Counted from the first letter of the stretch, positions 1-9,046 are shown. The stretch is DNA of 64,000 nt from Streptomyces cyaneus (GCF_004028635.1 NZ_RQJW01000004.1:434001-498000); one strand, 5' to 3'. A program made the numbers and translations. The notes: a model not told the origin generated them from the sequence alone.

Positions 1-191
1 TCCTCAACCAGAACGAGGACAAGTACGTACTCACCCAGGGCCTGGCGATGATCGCCCTGCAGCAGGGCTACGAGAACGACTGGGGCGCGCTGATGGCCGG
101 CATGATGATCGCGATGCTGCCGGTGCTGATCGTGTACTTCATCTTCCAACGGCAGGTGCAGGCGGGTCTGACGGCCGGTGCGCTGAAGTAA
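1..191 (+). CDS. ngcG: ABC sugar transporter permease, C-terminal fragment (NgcG-like)
   Basis: This is the 3' end of a gene that starts before the window; 62 residues are readable, in frame from base 3, ending in TAA at 189-191. The last roughly 25 residues form a membrane helix (from the WGALMAG stretch to VYFIFQRQ) followed by a short basic cytoplasmic tail ending LTAGALK, the usual end of MalG-type permeases of carbohydrate ABC importers. In Streptomyces the permease just upstream of rok7B7 belongs to the NgcEFG importer for N-acetylglucosamine/chitobiose; the symbol is inferred from that position and not from the fragment itself. An inverted repeat follows the stop. Confidence 0.7.
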   Translation, partial: LNQNEDKYVLTQGLAMIALQQGYENDWGALMAGMMIAMLPVLIVYFIFQRQVQAGLTAGALK

Positions 192-242
192 ACGCTCTCT
201 GTTCGCTCCACCGTAAGCATCACATCACCCCACGTCACACGT

Positions 243-267
243 GAGCCGTCCCACACCGGGGCGGCTC
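243..267 (+). terminator. Hairpin after the sugar permease gene
   Basis: A 10-base stem (243-252 with 258-267, one G.U pair) encloses the loop ACACC about 50 bases after the permease stop. It is GC-rich and has no T tract, like many Streptomyces terminators. It separates the permease operon from rok7B7. Confidence 0.5.
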
Positions 268-401
268 GCGCGCGCGTGTACACACTCCCGGATCCGGTTC
301 AACCTCTTGACGGGAGGCAACCCGAACGGCTCAGCTTAGAGTTCACTAGTTGGACACGTAACGGGGCCTCGTCGAAGCGGTCCCGCGCGCAGGAGGTCGT
401 C

Positions 402-1601
402 GTGGAGACTCCGGGGTCGCAGTCGTCGCTGCACCGAGCCAACCTGGAGCGGGTCGTACGGGCCGTCCGGCTGGCCGGATCCCTCACCCAGGCGGAGATC
501 GCGAGGACGACGGGTCTGTCCGCGGCGACGGTCTCCAATATCGTCCGGGAACTCAAGGATGGCGGAACGGTCGAGGTCACGCCCACCTCGGCGGGTGGCC
601 GCCGGGCCCGCAGCGTCTCCCTGAGCGGAGACGCCGGGATCGTCATAGGGGTCGACTTCGGCCATACGCACTTGCGCGTGGCGGTCGGGAACCTCGCCCA
701 CCAGGTGCTGGCCGAGGAGTCCGAGCCGCTGGATGTGGACGCTTCCTCGACACAAGGGTTCGACCGGGCCGAGCAGCTGGTCAACCGGCTGATCGCGGCG
801 ACCGGCGTCGACCGCTCCAAGATCGCCGGGGTCGGCCTCGGTGTGCCCGGCCCGATCGACGTCGAGTCCGGCACCCTCGGCTCGACCGCCATCCTGCCGG
901 GCTGGACCGGCACCAAGCCCGCCGAGGAGCTGCGCGGCCGGCTCGGCGTGCCCGTGCACGTGGACAACGACGCCAACCTCGGTGCCCTGGGCGAGCTGGT
1001 CTGGGGCAGCGGGCGGGGCGTGCGGGACCTGGCGTACATCAAGGTCGCCAGCGGTGTGGGCGCCGGTCTGGTCATCGACGGCAAGATCTACCGGGGCCCG
1101 GGTGGCACAGCGGGAGAAATCGGTCATATTACTCTTGATGAGTCCGGCCCGGTCTGCCGCTGTGGAAACCGGGGCTGCCTGGAGACCTTCGCGGCCGCGC
1201 GCTATGTGCTGCCGCTCCTCCAGTCCAGTCACGGCACGGATCTGACCATGGAGGGTGTCGTACGGCTGGCCAGGGACGGAGACCCGGGCTGCCGTCGGGT
1301 GATCGCCGACGTCGGCCGCCATATCGGCAGTGGAGTCGCGAACCTCTGCAATCTCCTGAACCCGAGCCGCGTGGTCCTGGGCGGTGATCTCGCCGAGGCC
1401 GGTGAGCTGGTGCTCGGGCCGATCCGGGAGTCCGTCGGCCGCTACGCCATCCCCAGCGCGGCGCGCCAACTGTCCGTTCTCCCCGGGGCACTTGGCGGTC
1501 GTGCGGAGGTGCTCGGAGCACTCGCTCTCGCGCTCAGTGAGATGGGTGATTCAACCCTTTTGGACAGCACGCTGCATGCGGCCGCGCCTGCCTTCACTTA
1601 G
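402..1601 (+). CDS. rok7B7: ROK-family transcriptional regulator Rok7B7
   Basis: A 399-residue ROK repressor. An N-terminal helix-turn-helix lies at about residues 29-50 (TQAEIA, then LSAATVS), followed by a sugar-kinase-like ROK domain with GVDFGHTHLRVAV and GVGLGVPGPID. The ROK zinc motif is present: His242 with Cys252, Cys254 and Cys259 in the CxCGxxGC pattern. The GTG at 402 was chosen because AGGAGG sits at 391-396; an upstream ATG at 276 has no site. Family knowledge: in S. coelicolor Rok7B7 links xylose transport, carbon control and antibiotic production. Its place directly before xylFGH supports control of that operon. Identity is by position plus motifs. Confidence 0.88.
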   Translation: METPGSQSSLHRANLERVVRAVRLAGSLTQAEIARTTGLSAATVSNIVRELKDGGTVEVTPTSAGGRRARSVSLSGDAGIVIGVDFGHTHLRVAVGNLAHQVLAEESEPLDVDASSTQGFDRAEQLVNRLIAATGVDRSKIAGVGLGVPGPIDVESGTLGSTAILPGWTGTKPAEELRGRLGVPVHVDNDANLGALGELVWGSGRGVRDLAYIKVASGVGAGLVIDGKIYRGPGGTAGEIGHITLDESGPVCRCGNRGCLETFAAARYVLPLLQSSHGTDLTMEGVVRLARDGDPGCRRVIADVGRHIGSGVANLCNLLNPSRVVLGGDLAEAGELVLGPIRESVGRYAIPSAARQLSVLPGALGGRAEVLGALALALSEMGDSTLLDSTLHAAAPAFT

Positions 1602-1635
1602 AGAACGGATGGCACCGTTGCCATCTCGTTAAGGA

Positions 1636-1648
1636 TTTACTTCTTGAC
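1636..1648 (+). promoter_or_regulatory. Candidate Rok7B7 operator upstream of xylF
   Basis: The 13 bases TTTACTTCTTGAC match, at every position, the degenerate Rok7B7 element TTKAMKHSTTSAV as I recall it from work on S. coelicolor. It lies 75-87 bases before the xylF start, and its last five bases merge with a -35-like TTGACG (1644-1649), so a bound repressor would block RNA polymerase. Confidence 0.5.
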
Positions 1649-1722
1649 GTCGCACGTGTGGCCGAGTTGACTTCCAGCCACCTCGGCCGCAACGTCGCGG
1701 CCTCGTCAGGGAGGTTTCTGAA

Positions 1723-2832
1723 GTGAACACGCGTATGCGTCGTGCCGCCGTTGCCGTTGCCGCTGGTGCGATGGCCATCTCGCTGGCTGCCTGTGGCAGC
1801 GCCGAGGAAGCGGGCGGGGACAACGACTCCACCGCCACCGCAAAGGGCGACAACATCAAGGTCGGTCTCCTGCTCCCGGAGAACAAGACCGCGCGTTACG
1901 AGAAGTTCGACCGCCCCTTGATCGAGAAGAAGGTCAAGGAGCTCACGAACGACAAGGCGGAGTTCCTCTACAACAACGCCAAGCAGGACGCCAACCTTCA
2001 GGCCCAGCAGGTCGACACCATGATCACCAACAAGGTGGACGTGCTGATCCTGGACGCCGTCGACGCCAAGGCGATCAAGAACTCCGTGCAGAAGGCCGTG
2101 GACCAGGGCATCAAGGTCGTCGCCTACGACCGCCTGGCCGAGGGCCCGATCAGCGCCTACACCTCGTTCGACAACGAGGAGGTCGGCCGCACGCAGGGCG
2201 AGGCCCTGCTGAAGGGCCTGGGCGACAAGGCCACCAAGTCCTCCAAGATCGTCATGATCAACGGCTCGGTCACCGACCCGAACGCCGCCCAGTTCAAGAA
2301 GGGCGCCCACTCCGTCCTCGACGGCAAGGTCACCATCGCCAAGGAGTACGACACCAAGGAGTGGTCGCCGGACAACGCCAACGCCGAGATGGAGGCCGCG
2401 ATCTCCGCGGTCGGCGCGAAGAACATCGCCGGCGTCTACTCCGCGAACGACGGCATGGCCGGCGGCATCATCACCGCCCTCAAGGCCGCCGACCTCACGG
2501 TCCCGGTCACCGGCCAGGACGCGGAGCTCGCCGCCGTACAGCGCATCGTCGCCGGTGAGCAGTACATGAGCGTGTTCAAGTCGTACCCGTCGGAAGCCAA
2601 CGCCGTCGCCGAGATGGCCGTCGCGCTGGCCAAGGGCGAGAAGCTGGACTCCATCGCCAAGGACAAGGTCTCCAGCGACAGCGCGAAGGACGTCCCGTCC
2701 GCGCTGATCCCGGTCGTGTCGCTGACCACGGACAACATCAACGACACGGTCATCAAGGAGGGCTTCTACACGGTCCCCGAGATCTGCACCGCGAAGTACA
2801 AGAGCGCCTGCGACAAGATCGGCCTCAAGTAA
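1723..2832 (+). CDS. xylF: Xylose-type ABC transporter substrate-binding lipoprotein
   Basis: A 369-residue periplasmic-binding-protein family member (Peripla_BP_4, XylF/ChvE type) that captures a sugar outside the cell and passes it to XylGH. A lipoprotein signal ends at the lipobox LAAC with Cys24. The mature part shows the fold's typical elements, such as KVGLLLPENKTARYEKFD, the AYDRLAEGPISAYTSFDNE loop and VTGQDAELAAVQRI. The GTG at 1723 follows AGGGAGG at 1708-1714. It is the first gene of xylFGH and is separated from xylG by a strong hairpin, which would favour high expression of the binding protein. Xylose is inferred from family and from the adjacent rok7B7. Confidence 0.88.
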   Translation: MNTRMRRAAVAVAAGAMAISLAACGSAEEAGGDNDSTATAKGDNIKVGLLLPENKTARYEKFDRPLIEKKVKELTNDKAEFLYNNAKQDANLQAQQVDTMITNKVDVLILDAVDAKAIKNSVQKAVDQGIKVVAYDRLAEGPISAYTSFDNEEVGRTQGEALLKGLGDKATKSSKIVMINGSVTDPNAAQFKKGAHSVLDGKVTIAKEYDTKEWSPDNANAEMEAAISAVGAKNIAGVYSANDGMAGGIITALKAADLTVPVTGQDAELAAVQRIVAGEQYMSVFKSYPSEANAVAEMAVALAKGEKLDSIAKDKVSSDSAKDVPSALIPVVSLTTDNINDTVIKEGFYTVPEICTAKYKSACDKIGLK

Positions 2833-2842
2833 GCAACGTCAG

Positions 2843-2890
2843 GTCCCTTTCCAAGGTGCGGGAATTCAGCCTTGAATTCCCGCACGGGAC
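2843..2890 (+). terminator. Intra-operon hairpin between xylF and xylG
   Basis: Perfect 13-base arms at 2856-2868 and 2873-2885 enclose a 4-base loop (GCCT); an outer GTCCC/GGGAC pair at 2843-2847 and 2886-2890 extends the stem. It starts 10 bases after the xylF stop. Such structures between a binding-protein gene and its transporter genes usually act as partial terminators or block 3' exonucleases; the role here is inferred. Confidence 0.65.
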
Positions 2891-3047
2891 ATGACTGCTC
2901 CAGACTCCTCCGGCGCCCCGCGCATACGTCAGCCCCGCAAGCTCGGTGCGGGGCGCCGGACGGAACCCTGCGGGTATCCCCCCGCCCACCCACCTGCATT
3001 CTCTGCACAACCTTCCGCCGGGTCAGGCGGCGAAGGAGATGGTTCAC

Positions 3048-3830
3048 GTGTCCGCTACGCCCGTGTTGGCGTTGCGCGGGGTCTCCAAGCGATTCGGTGC
3101 CGTCCAGGCGCTCACCGACGTAGAGCTTGAGGTCCACGCCGGTGAAGTGGTCGCCCTGGTGGGCGACAACGGCGCCGGAAAGTCCACGCTGGTCAAGACG
3201 ATCGCCGGCGTGCACCCCATCGATGAGGGCGTCATCGAATGGGAAGGCAAGGCCGTTTCGATCAACCGGCCGCACGACGCCCAGAGCCTGGGCATCGCGA
3301 CGGTCTACCAGGACCTCGCGCTGTGCGACAACATCGACGTCGTCGGCAACCTGTACCTGGGCCGTGAGGTCCGCAAATGGGGCGTCCTCGACGAGGTCGA
3401 GATGGAGCGCCGCTCGCGCGAGCTGCTCCAGACGCTGTCGATCCGCATCCCCAGCGTGCGTATCCCGATCGCCTCGCTCTCCGGCGGTCAGCGCCAGACC
3501 GTGGCCATCGCCCGCTCCATGCTCGGCGAGCCCAAGCTGGTCATCCTCGACGAGCCCACCGCCGCCCTCGGTGTCGAGCAGACCGCCCAGGTCCTCGACC
3601 TGGTCGAGCGGCTGCGCGAGCGCGGCCACGCGGTCATCCTCATCAGCCACAACATGGCCGATGTGAAGGCCGTCGCGGACAAGGTCGCCGTGCTGCGCCT
3701 CGGCCGCAACAACGGCGTCTTCGAGGTCAAGACGACCTCGCAGGAGGAGATCATCTCCGCCATCACCGGCGCCACCGACAACGCCGTGACCCGCCGTGCG
3801 GCGCGCACGACCGGGGAGGTTTCCAAGTGA
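3048..3830 (+). CDS. xylG: Xylose-type ABC transporter ATP-binding protein
   Basis: A 260-residue ABC ATPase that powers the importer from the cytoplasmic side. Walker A GDNGAGKST is at residues 39-47, the signature LSGGQ near 143-147, Walker B VILDEPTAAL near 164-173, and the switch histidine follows in LISHNMADV. It has only one ATPase domain, about half the length of classical XylG/RbsA proteins (around 500 residues), so it should work as a homodimer. GTG 3048 is preferred because GAAGGAG at 3032-3038 lies 9 bases before it; the in-frame ATG at 3039 is too close. Its stop overlaps the xylH start in GTGA. Confidence 0.88.
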   Translation: MSATPVLALRGVSKRFGAVQALTDVELEVHAGEVVALVGDNGAGKSTLVKTIAGVHPIDEGVIEWEGKAVSINRPHDAQSLGIATVYQDLALCDNIDVVGNLYLGREVRKWGVLDEVEMERRSRELLQTLSIRIPSVRIPIASLSGGQRQTVAIARSMLGEPKLVILDEPTAALGVEQTAQVLDLVERLRERGHAVILISHNMADVKAVADKVAVLRLGRNNGVFEVKTTSQEEIISAITGATDNAVTRRAARTTGEVSK

Positions 3831-5122
3831 GCATCGACAAGACCTCCGCGACGGCGCAGGACGAGCACGAGGTCCTGAACACCGAGGCCGCAGCGGCCGC
3901 GGTGACCGCGGTCGACCCGCGCCTGCTGGTGCAGGAGCAGGGCCTGGCCGGCTACCTGACCGAGTTCCGGCGCAAGATGAAGGCCGGTGAGCTGGGCTCC
4001 CTGCCGGTCATCGTCGGCCTGGTCGTCATCTGCGTCATCTTCCAGAGCCTGAACTCGGCCTTCCTGTCCGCGCAGAACATCAGCGACATCACCGTCACGA
4101 TGGTCGGCACGGGCATGATCTCCGTCGGCATCGTCTTCGTGCTGCTGCTCGGCGAGATCGACCTGTCCGTCGGCTCGGTCAGCGGCGCGTCCAGCGCCAT
4201 CGCGGCCGTGCTCGCGGTCAACCAGGGCTGGCCCGAGTGGGCGGCCGTGCTCTTCGCCGTCGCGGCAGGTGTCGTCATCGGCGCGGCGCACGGCTTCTTC
4301 TTCGCGGTGCTGGGCGCGCCGGCCTTCGCCGTCACGCTCGCCGGTCTGCTCTTCTGGCTCGGCTTCATGCTCCAGACGCTGGGCGAGAACGGCACGATCA
4401 ACCTCGACAGCGACGGTCTGATCGGCAAGCTGACGACGTACTTCTTCACGGACGTCGCGGCCGCGTACGGGCTGGCTGCCGTGATGACCGCGGTGTTCTT
4501 CATCACCTCGTTCCTGAGCAACCGCCGCCGCGACGCCGCGGGGATCCCGTCCCGGCCGCTGAGCGACACCATCCTGCGGACGGTGCTGCTGGGCGTGGTC
4601 TCGTTCGCCGCGGCGATCATGTACAACCAGTACAAGGGCCTGCCGCTGGCCACGGTGATCTTCCTGGTCTTCCTGGTCGGCACGGACTTCCTGCTGCGGC
4701 GTACCTCGTACGGCCGCAAGGTGTTCGCGCTCGGTGGCAGTGTCGAGGCCTCGCGTCGTGCGGGTATCAACGTCACCGCGGTGCGGATCTCCGTGTTCGC
4801 GATCTCGGGTGGCTTCGCCGCGATCGGTGGTCTGTTCCTGGCCTCGAAGATCGCTTCCGCCAACCAGAGCGCCGGTACGGGTGACCTGCTGATGAACGCC
4901 ATCGCCGCGGCCGTCATCGGTGGTACGTCGCTCTTCGGTGGGCGTGGGCGTACGTGGAACGCGCTGCTCGGTGTGCTGGTGATCGTGTCGATCCAGTACG
5001 GGCTCCAGTTGGAGTCGATCGCCGAGCCGGTGAAGTACATGATCACCGCGGGTGTGTTGCTGACCACGGTGGTCATCGACTCCATCACCCGTAAGACGCA
5101 GAAGACCGCGGGGCGCGCCTAG
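3827..5122 (+). CDS. xylH: Xylose-type ABC transporter permease
   Basis: A 431-residue membrane permease of the BPD_transp_2 (XylH/RbsC) family. After about 60 cytoplasmic residues come roughly ten hydrophobic segments; the family hallmark is GEIDLSVGSVSG, and ALGGSVEASRRAGINV precedes the last helices. GTG 3827 overlaps the xylG stop by four bases (GTGA) and has GGGGAGG at 3813-3819, showing translational coupling. With XylF and XylG it completes an importer. The polar segment around residues 225-240 (LSNRRRDAAG) is a cytoplasmic loop typical of the long XylH variant. Confidence 0.88.
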   Translation: MSIDKTSATAQDEHEVLNTEAAAAAVTAVDPRLLVQEQGLAGYLTEFRRKMKAGELGSLPVIVGLVVICVIFQSLNSAFLSAQNISDITVTMVGTGMISVGIVFVLLLGEIDLSVGSVSGASSAIAAVLAVNQGWPEWAAVLFAVAAGVVIGAAHGFFFAVLGAPAFAVTLAGLLFWLGFMLQTLGENGTINLDSDGLIGKLTTYFFTDVAAAYGLAAVMTAVFFITSFLSNRRRDAAGIPSRPLSDTILRTVLLGVVSFAAAIMYNQYKGLPLATVIFLVFLVGTDFLLRRTSYGRKVFALGGSVEASRRAGINVTAVRISVFAISGGFAAIGGLFLASKIASANQSAGTGDLLMNAIAAAVIGGTSLFGGRGRTWNALLGVLVIVSIQYGLQLESIAEPVKYMITAGVLLTTVVIDSITRKTQKTAGRA

Positions 5123-5136
5123 CGCATTTGACGCGG

Positions 5137-5216
5137 AGCGCCGTAGGGGCGTGGGTGAACTGGCGGGTGCCGGTCCGTTGTGGCCGGTCGCGCAGTTCCC
5201 CGCGCCCCTCGCGGCG
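5137..5216 (+). repeat. Dispersed Streptomyces-type intergenic repeat, copy 1
   Basis: This stretch carries the core GTCGCGCAGTTCCCCGCGCC (inside 5186-5209). The segment 5145-5165 is nearly its reverse complement, so the repeat folds into a long imperfect hairpin after xylH. Related copies are at 12973-13060, 16749-16820, 32976-33055 and 56532-56630. Confidence 0.7.
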
Positions 5217-5353
5217 TTGTAGCACGGGGCGTCGATGGGTAGAGCCGAATGCGTGACCTATGAGGTGTGGGCCGGGAACCTTCCGTCTGAGCGGAACATT
5301 AGACTCGACGAGCCCGGCAACAGCTCGAACAGCTCTACTGCAAGGAGGCACGG

Positions 5354-7282
5354 GTGCCGCTGCTGACCCGCATCACGGGACCGCGCGATCTGGACCGGCT
5401 CAGCCCTGAGCAGCTGGACCAGCTGGCAGAGGAGATCCGGACCTTCCTCGTCGAAGCGGTGTCCAAGACCGGCGGCCACCTCGGCCCCAACCTCGGTGTG
5501 GTGGAGCTGACCATCGCCCTGCACCGGGTCTTCGACTCGCCCAAGGACAAGGTGCTCTGGGACACCGGCCACCAGTCCTACGTCCACAAGCTGCTCACCG
5601 GCCGCCAGGACTTCAGCAAGCTCAAGATGAAGGGCGGCCTGTCCGGCTACCCCTCGCAGGCCGAGTCCGAGCACGACGTCATCGAGAACTCGCACGCCTC
5701 GACCGTCCTCGGCTGGGCCGACGGCCTCGCCAAAGCCAACCAGCTGCGCAAACGCGACGACCATGTCGTGGCCGTCATCGGTGACGGCGCGCTGACCGGC
5801 GGTATGGCCTGGGAGGCGCTGAACAACATCGCCGAGGCCAAGGACCGCCCGCTCGTCATCGTCGTCAACGACAACGAGCGGTCGTACGCGCCGACGATCG
5901 GCGGCCTCGCGAACCACCTGGCGACGCTGCGCACGACCGACGGCTACGAGCGCTTCCTCACCCGCACCAAGGAGATCCTCGACCGCACGCCGGTCGTCGG
6001 CAAGCCCCTCTACGAGACCCTGCACGGGGCCAAGAAGGGCCTGAAGGACTTCATCGCGCCGCAGGGCATGTTCGAGGACCTGGGCCTGAAGTACGTCGGC
6101 CCGATCGACGGGCACGACATCGAGGCCCTGGAGTCGGCCCTCGCGCGGGCCAAGCGGTTCGGCGGCCCGGTCATCGTGCACTGCCTCACCGAGAAGGGCC
6201 GCGGCTACCAGCCCGCCCTCCAGGACGAGGCCGACCGCTTCCACGGCATCGGCCCCATCCACCCCGACACCGGCCTGCCGATCAAGGCCTCGGGTGCCGA
6301 CTGGACGTCCGTCTTCGGCGACGAGATGGTCAAGCTCGGCAAGGAGCGCGAAGACATCGTGGCGATCACCGCGGCGATGCTGCAGCCGGTCGGCCTGAAG
6401 AAGTTCGCGGACACCTTCCCGGACCGGATCTACGACGTCGGCATCGCCGAGCAGCACGCCGCGGTGTCGGCGGCGGGTCTGGCGACGGGCGGTGTGCACC
6501 CCGTCTTCGCCGTCTACGCCACCTTCCTCAACCGCGCCTTCGACCAGGTCCTCATGGACGTGGCGCTGCACAAGTGCGGTGTCACCTTCGTGCTCGACCG
6601 CGCCGGCGTCACCGGCACCGACGGCGCCTCCCACAACGGCATGTGGGACATGTCGATCCTCCAGGTCGTGCCCGGCCTGCGGCTCGCCGCCCCGCGCGAC
6701 GCCGACCAGGTACGGGCGCAGCTGCGCGAGGCCGTCACGGTCAAGGACGCGCCGACCGTCGTCCGCTTCTCCAAGGGCGCCGTCGGCCCCGCCGTACCCG
6801 CCGTGGGCCGGGTCGGCGGCATGGACGTGCTGCGCGAGCCCGGCACCGACACCCCGGACGTGCTCCTGGTCTCCGTGGGCGCCCTCGCGCCGATGTGCCT
6901 GGAGATCGCCGGCCTGCTCGACAAGCAGGGCATCACCACCACCGTCGTCGACCCGCGCTGGGTCAAGCCCGTCGACGAGGCCATGGCCCCGCTCGCCGAG
7001 CGGCACCGCGTGGTCGTCACCGTCGAGGACAACTCCCGCGTCGGTGGCGTCGGCTCGGCGATCGCACAGGCCCTGCGCGACGCGGGCGTCGACGTCCCGC
7101 TGCGTGACTTCGGCATCCCGCCGCGCTTCCTCGACCACGCCTCCCGCGCCGAGGTGATGGCCGAGATCGGCCTCACCGCCCCTGACATCGCCCGCCAGGT
7201 GACCGGTCTGGTCGCCAAGCTGGACGGCCGGTTCGACCGCACGGCGGCCGAGGTCGACTCGGTGCAGCCCGCCCGCGACTGA
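5354..7282 (+). CDS. dxs: 1-deoxy-D-xylulose-5-phosphate synthase
   Basis: A 642-residue thiamine-diphosphate transketolase-like enzyme. It condenses pyruvate and glyceraldehyde 3-phosphate to 1-deoxy-D-xylulose 5-phosphate, the first step of the MEP isoprenoid pathway. The diphosphate-binding motif GDGALTGGMAWEALNN begins near residue 142. The catalytic glutamate region GIAEQHAAVSAAGLA is near 365, and HNGMWDMSIL and GGVGSAIAQAL mark the pyrimidine-binding and C-terminal domains. Length is normal. GTG 5354 follows AAGGAGG at 5342-5348. It stands alone between the xyl operon and an amino-acid permease, with a terminator 17 bases downstream. Confidence 0.97.
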   Translation: MPLLTRITGPRDLDRLSPEQLDQLAEEIRTFLVEAVSKTGGHLGPNLGVVELTIALHRVFDSPKDKVLWDTGHQSYVHKLLTGRQDFSKLKMKGGLSGYPSQAESEHDVIENSHASTVLGWADGLAKANQLRKRDDHVVAVIGDGALTGGMAWEALNNIAEAKDRPLVIVVNDNERSYAPTIGGLANHLATLRTTDGYERFLTRTKEILDRTPVVGKPLYETLHGAKKGLKDFIAPQGMFEDLGLKYVGPIDGHDIEALESALARAKRFGGPVIVHCLTEKGRGYQPALQDEADRFHGIGPIHPDTGLPIKASGADWTSVFGDEMVKLGKEREDIVAITAAMLQPVGLKKFADTFPDRIYDVGIAEQHAAVSAAGLATGGVHPVFAVYATFLNRAFDQVLMDVALHKCGVTFVLDRAGVTGTDGASHNGMWDMSILQVVPGLRLAAPRDADQVRAQLREAVTVKDAPTVVRFSKGAVGPAVPAVGRVGGMDVLREPGTDTPDVLLVSVGALAPMCLEIAGLLDKQGITTTVVDPRWVKPVDEAMAPLAERHRVVVTVEDNSRVGGVGSAIAQALRDAGVDVPLRDFGIPPRFLDHASRAEVMAEIGLTAPDIARQVTGLVAKLDGRFDRTAAEVDSVQPARD

Positions 7283-7298
7283 CACCCTCGTACGGCCG

Positions 7299-7344
7299 GA
7301 TGGGCCGGTTTCTCCACCCGTGACGGTGGCGAAACCGGCCCATC
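7299..7344 (+). terminator. Terminator of dxs
   Basis: Perfect 14-base arms at 7299-7312 and 7331-7344 (GATGGGCCGGTTTC and its complement) with an 18-base loop begin 17 bases after the dxs stop. No T tract, as is usual in Streptomyces. Confidence 0.8.
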
Positions 7345-7427
7345 TGTGTGAATCCGCCCGCGCCGGGGCAGGCGTACCACGCCCCCTCTCGATCATGTCG
7401 AGGACGCCAAGCGTGGGAGGTAAGCCC

Positions 7428-8951
7428 GTGAGCAGCAGTCTCTTCCGGACGAAGAGAGTCGAGCAGTCCATCCTCGACACCGAGGAGCCAGAGCACGCGC
7501 TCAAGAAGTCCTTGTCCGCGCTGGATCTGACCGTCTTCGGTGTCGGCGTCATCATCGGCACCGGCATCTTCGTCCTGACCGGTACGGTCGCCAAGAACAA
7601 CGCCGGACCCTCGGTGGCCCTGGCGTTCGTAGCGTCCGGCGTCGCCTGTGCGCTGGCCGCGCTCTGTTATGCCGAATTCGCCTCCACGGTCCCGGTCGCC
7701 GGGTCCGCCTACACGTTCTCGTACGCCTCCCTCGGCGAACTGCCCGCCTGGATCATCGGCTGGGACCTGGTCCTGGAGTTCGCGCTCGGGACGGCGGTGG
7801 TGGCCGTCGGCTGGTCCGGCTACATCCAGTCGCTGATGGACAACGCGGGCTGGGAGATGCCCGCGTCCCTGGGCAGCAGAGAGGGCGCCGACGCCTTCGG
7901 CTTCGACATCCTCGCCGCCGCGCTCGTCCTTGTCCTCACCTTCATCCTCGTACTCGGCATGAAGCTGTCGGCGCGGATCACGTCCCTGGTCGTCGCCATC
8001 AAGGTGGTCGTCGTCCTGACCGTGATCATCGCCGGCGCGTTCCTGATCGACGGTGACAACTACGACCCCTTCATCCCGAAGCAGAAGGCCGTGGAGGCGG
8101 GGGAGAGTCTCCAGGCGCCACTGATCCAGTTGATGTTCGGCTGGGCGCCCTCCAACTTCGGCGTGATGGGCATCTTCACCGCCGCCTCGGTCGTGTTCTT
8201 CGCCTTCATCGGCTTCGACGTGGTGGCCACCGCCGCCGAGGAGACCAAGAACCCGCAGCGCGACATGCCGCGCGGCATCCTCGGCTCCCTCCTCATCTGC
8301 ACCACGCTGTACGTCGCCGTGTCGATCGTCGTCACCGGCATGCAGCACTACAGCCGGCTGTCCGTGGACGCCCCGCTCGCCGACGCCTTCAAGGCCACCG
8401 GACACCCCTGGTACGCGGGCTTCATCAGCTTCGGCGCCGCCGTCGGCCTGACGACCGTGTGCATGATCCTGCTCCTGGGCCAGACACGTGTCTTCTTCGC
8501 GATGAGCCGCGACGGACTGCTGCCCCGCTTCTTCTCCCATGTCCACCCGCGGTTCAAGACCCCGCACCGGCCGACCATCCTGCTCGGCGTGGTCATCGCG
8601 ATCCTCGCCGGCTTCACCCCGCTGACCGAACTCGCCGCCCTGGTGAACATCGGCACCCTGTTCGCCTTCGTGGTGGTGGCCATCGGCGTGATCATCCTCC
8701 GCAGGACCCGCCCCGATCTGCACCGGGCCTTCCGCACCCCCTGGGTGCCGGTCATCCCGATCCTGTCGGTGTGCGCCTCGCTGTGGCTGATGATCAACCT
8801 GCCGGCCGAGACATGGGTCCGCTTCGCCATCTGGATGCTGGTGGGCTTCGTCGTGTACTTCATCTACGGCCGCTCCCACAGCCGCCTCGGACGGCATGAG
8901 GAGACGACCGTCGGTGAAGTCACGAAGCCGCCGCGCGGAGACACCCCGTAG
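7428..8951 (+). CDS. APC-family amino-acid permease (cationic amino-acid transporter type)
   Basis: A 507-residue integral membrane transporter with about 12-14 hydrophobic segments. The APC signature is clear: the first helix carries GVGVIIGTGIFVLTG, the second reads GPSVALAFVASGVACALAALCYAEFAS, and FFAFIGFDVVATAAEETKNPQRDMP is the conserved cytoplasmic-loop motif of the CAT subfamily. The FIGFDV sequence and the long C-terminal hydrophobic tail favour cationic amino acids, but the substrate is inferred. GTG 7428 has GGGAGG at 7415-7420; the in-frame ATG at 7395 lacks a site and lies close to the dxs terminator. Monocistronic. Confidence 0.85.
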   Translation: MSSSLFRTKRVEQSILDTEEPEHALKKSLSALDLTVFGVGVIIGTGIFVLTGTVAKNNAGPSVALAFVASGVACALAALCYAEFASTVPVAGSAYTFSYASLGELPAWIIGWDLVLEFALGTAVVAVGWSGYIQSLMDNAGWEMPASLGSREGADAFGFDILAAALVLVLTFILVLGMKLSARITSLVVAIKVVVVLTVIIAGAFLIDGDNYDPFIPKQKAVEAGESLQAPLIQLMFGWAPSNFGVMGIFTAASVVFFAFIGFDVVATAAEETKNPQRDMPRGILGSLLICTTLYVAVSIVVTGMQHYSRLSVDAPLADAFKATGHPWYAGFISFGAAVGLTTVCMILLLGQTRVFFAMSRDGLLPRFFSHVHPRFKTPHRPTILLGVVIAILAGFTPLTELAALVNIGTLFAFVVVAIGVIILRRTRPDLHRAFRTPWVPVIPILSVCASLWLMINLPAETWVRFAIWMLVGFVVYFIYGRSHSRLGRHEETTVGEVTKPPRGDTP

Positions 8952-9046
8952 CCGAAACCAGCGGTTGACGGGTGGTCAACACCCGACTCCCCGGCCCCGT
9001 ATGTCCTGCTTCGGTAGGAACTGCGGGGCCGGATAGCGTTCACCCC

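Noticed and set aside
3377..3826. Upstream extension of the xylH reading frame over xylG
   Set aside because: Arg/Pro/His-rich translation typical of an out-of-frame read through a GC-rich gene. GTG 3827 with GGGGAGG and a GTGA overlap is the real start.
5123..5353. Thiamine or other riboswitch upstream of dxs
   Set aside because: The interval is filled by the dispersed repeat and a normal ribosome site; no conserved THI-box sequence was recognised.
5258..7600. 780-residue reading frame on the minus strand across dxs
   Set aside because: It is the reverse-strand shadow of dxs, whose motifs and length are certain. Long antisense open frames arise from the G/C third-position bias.
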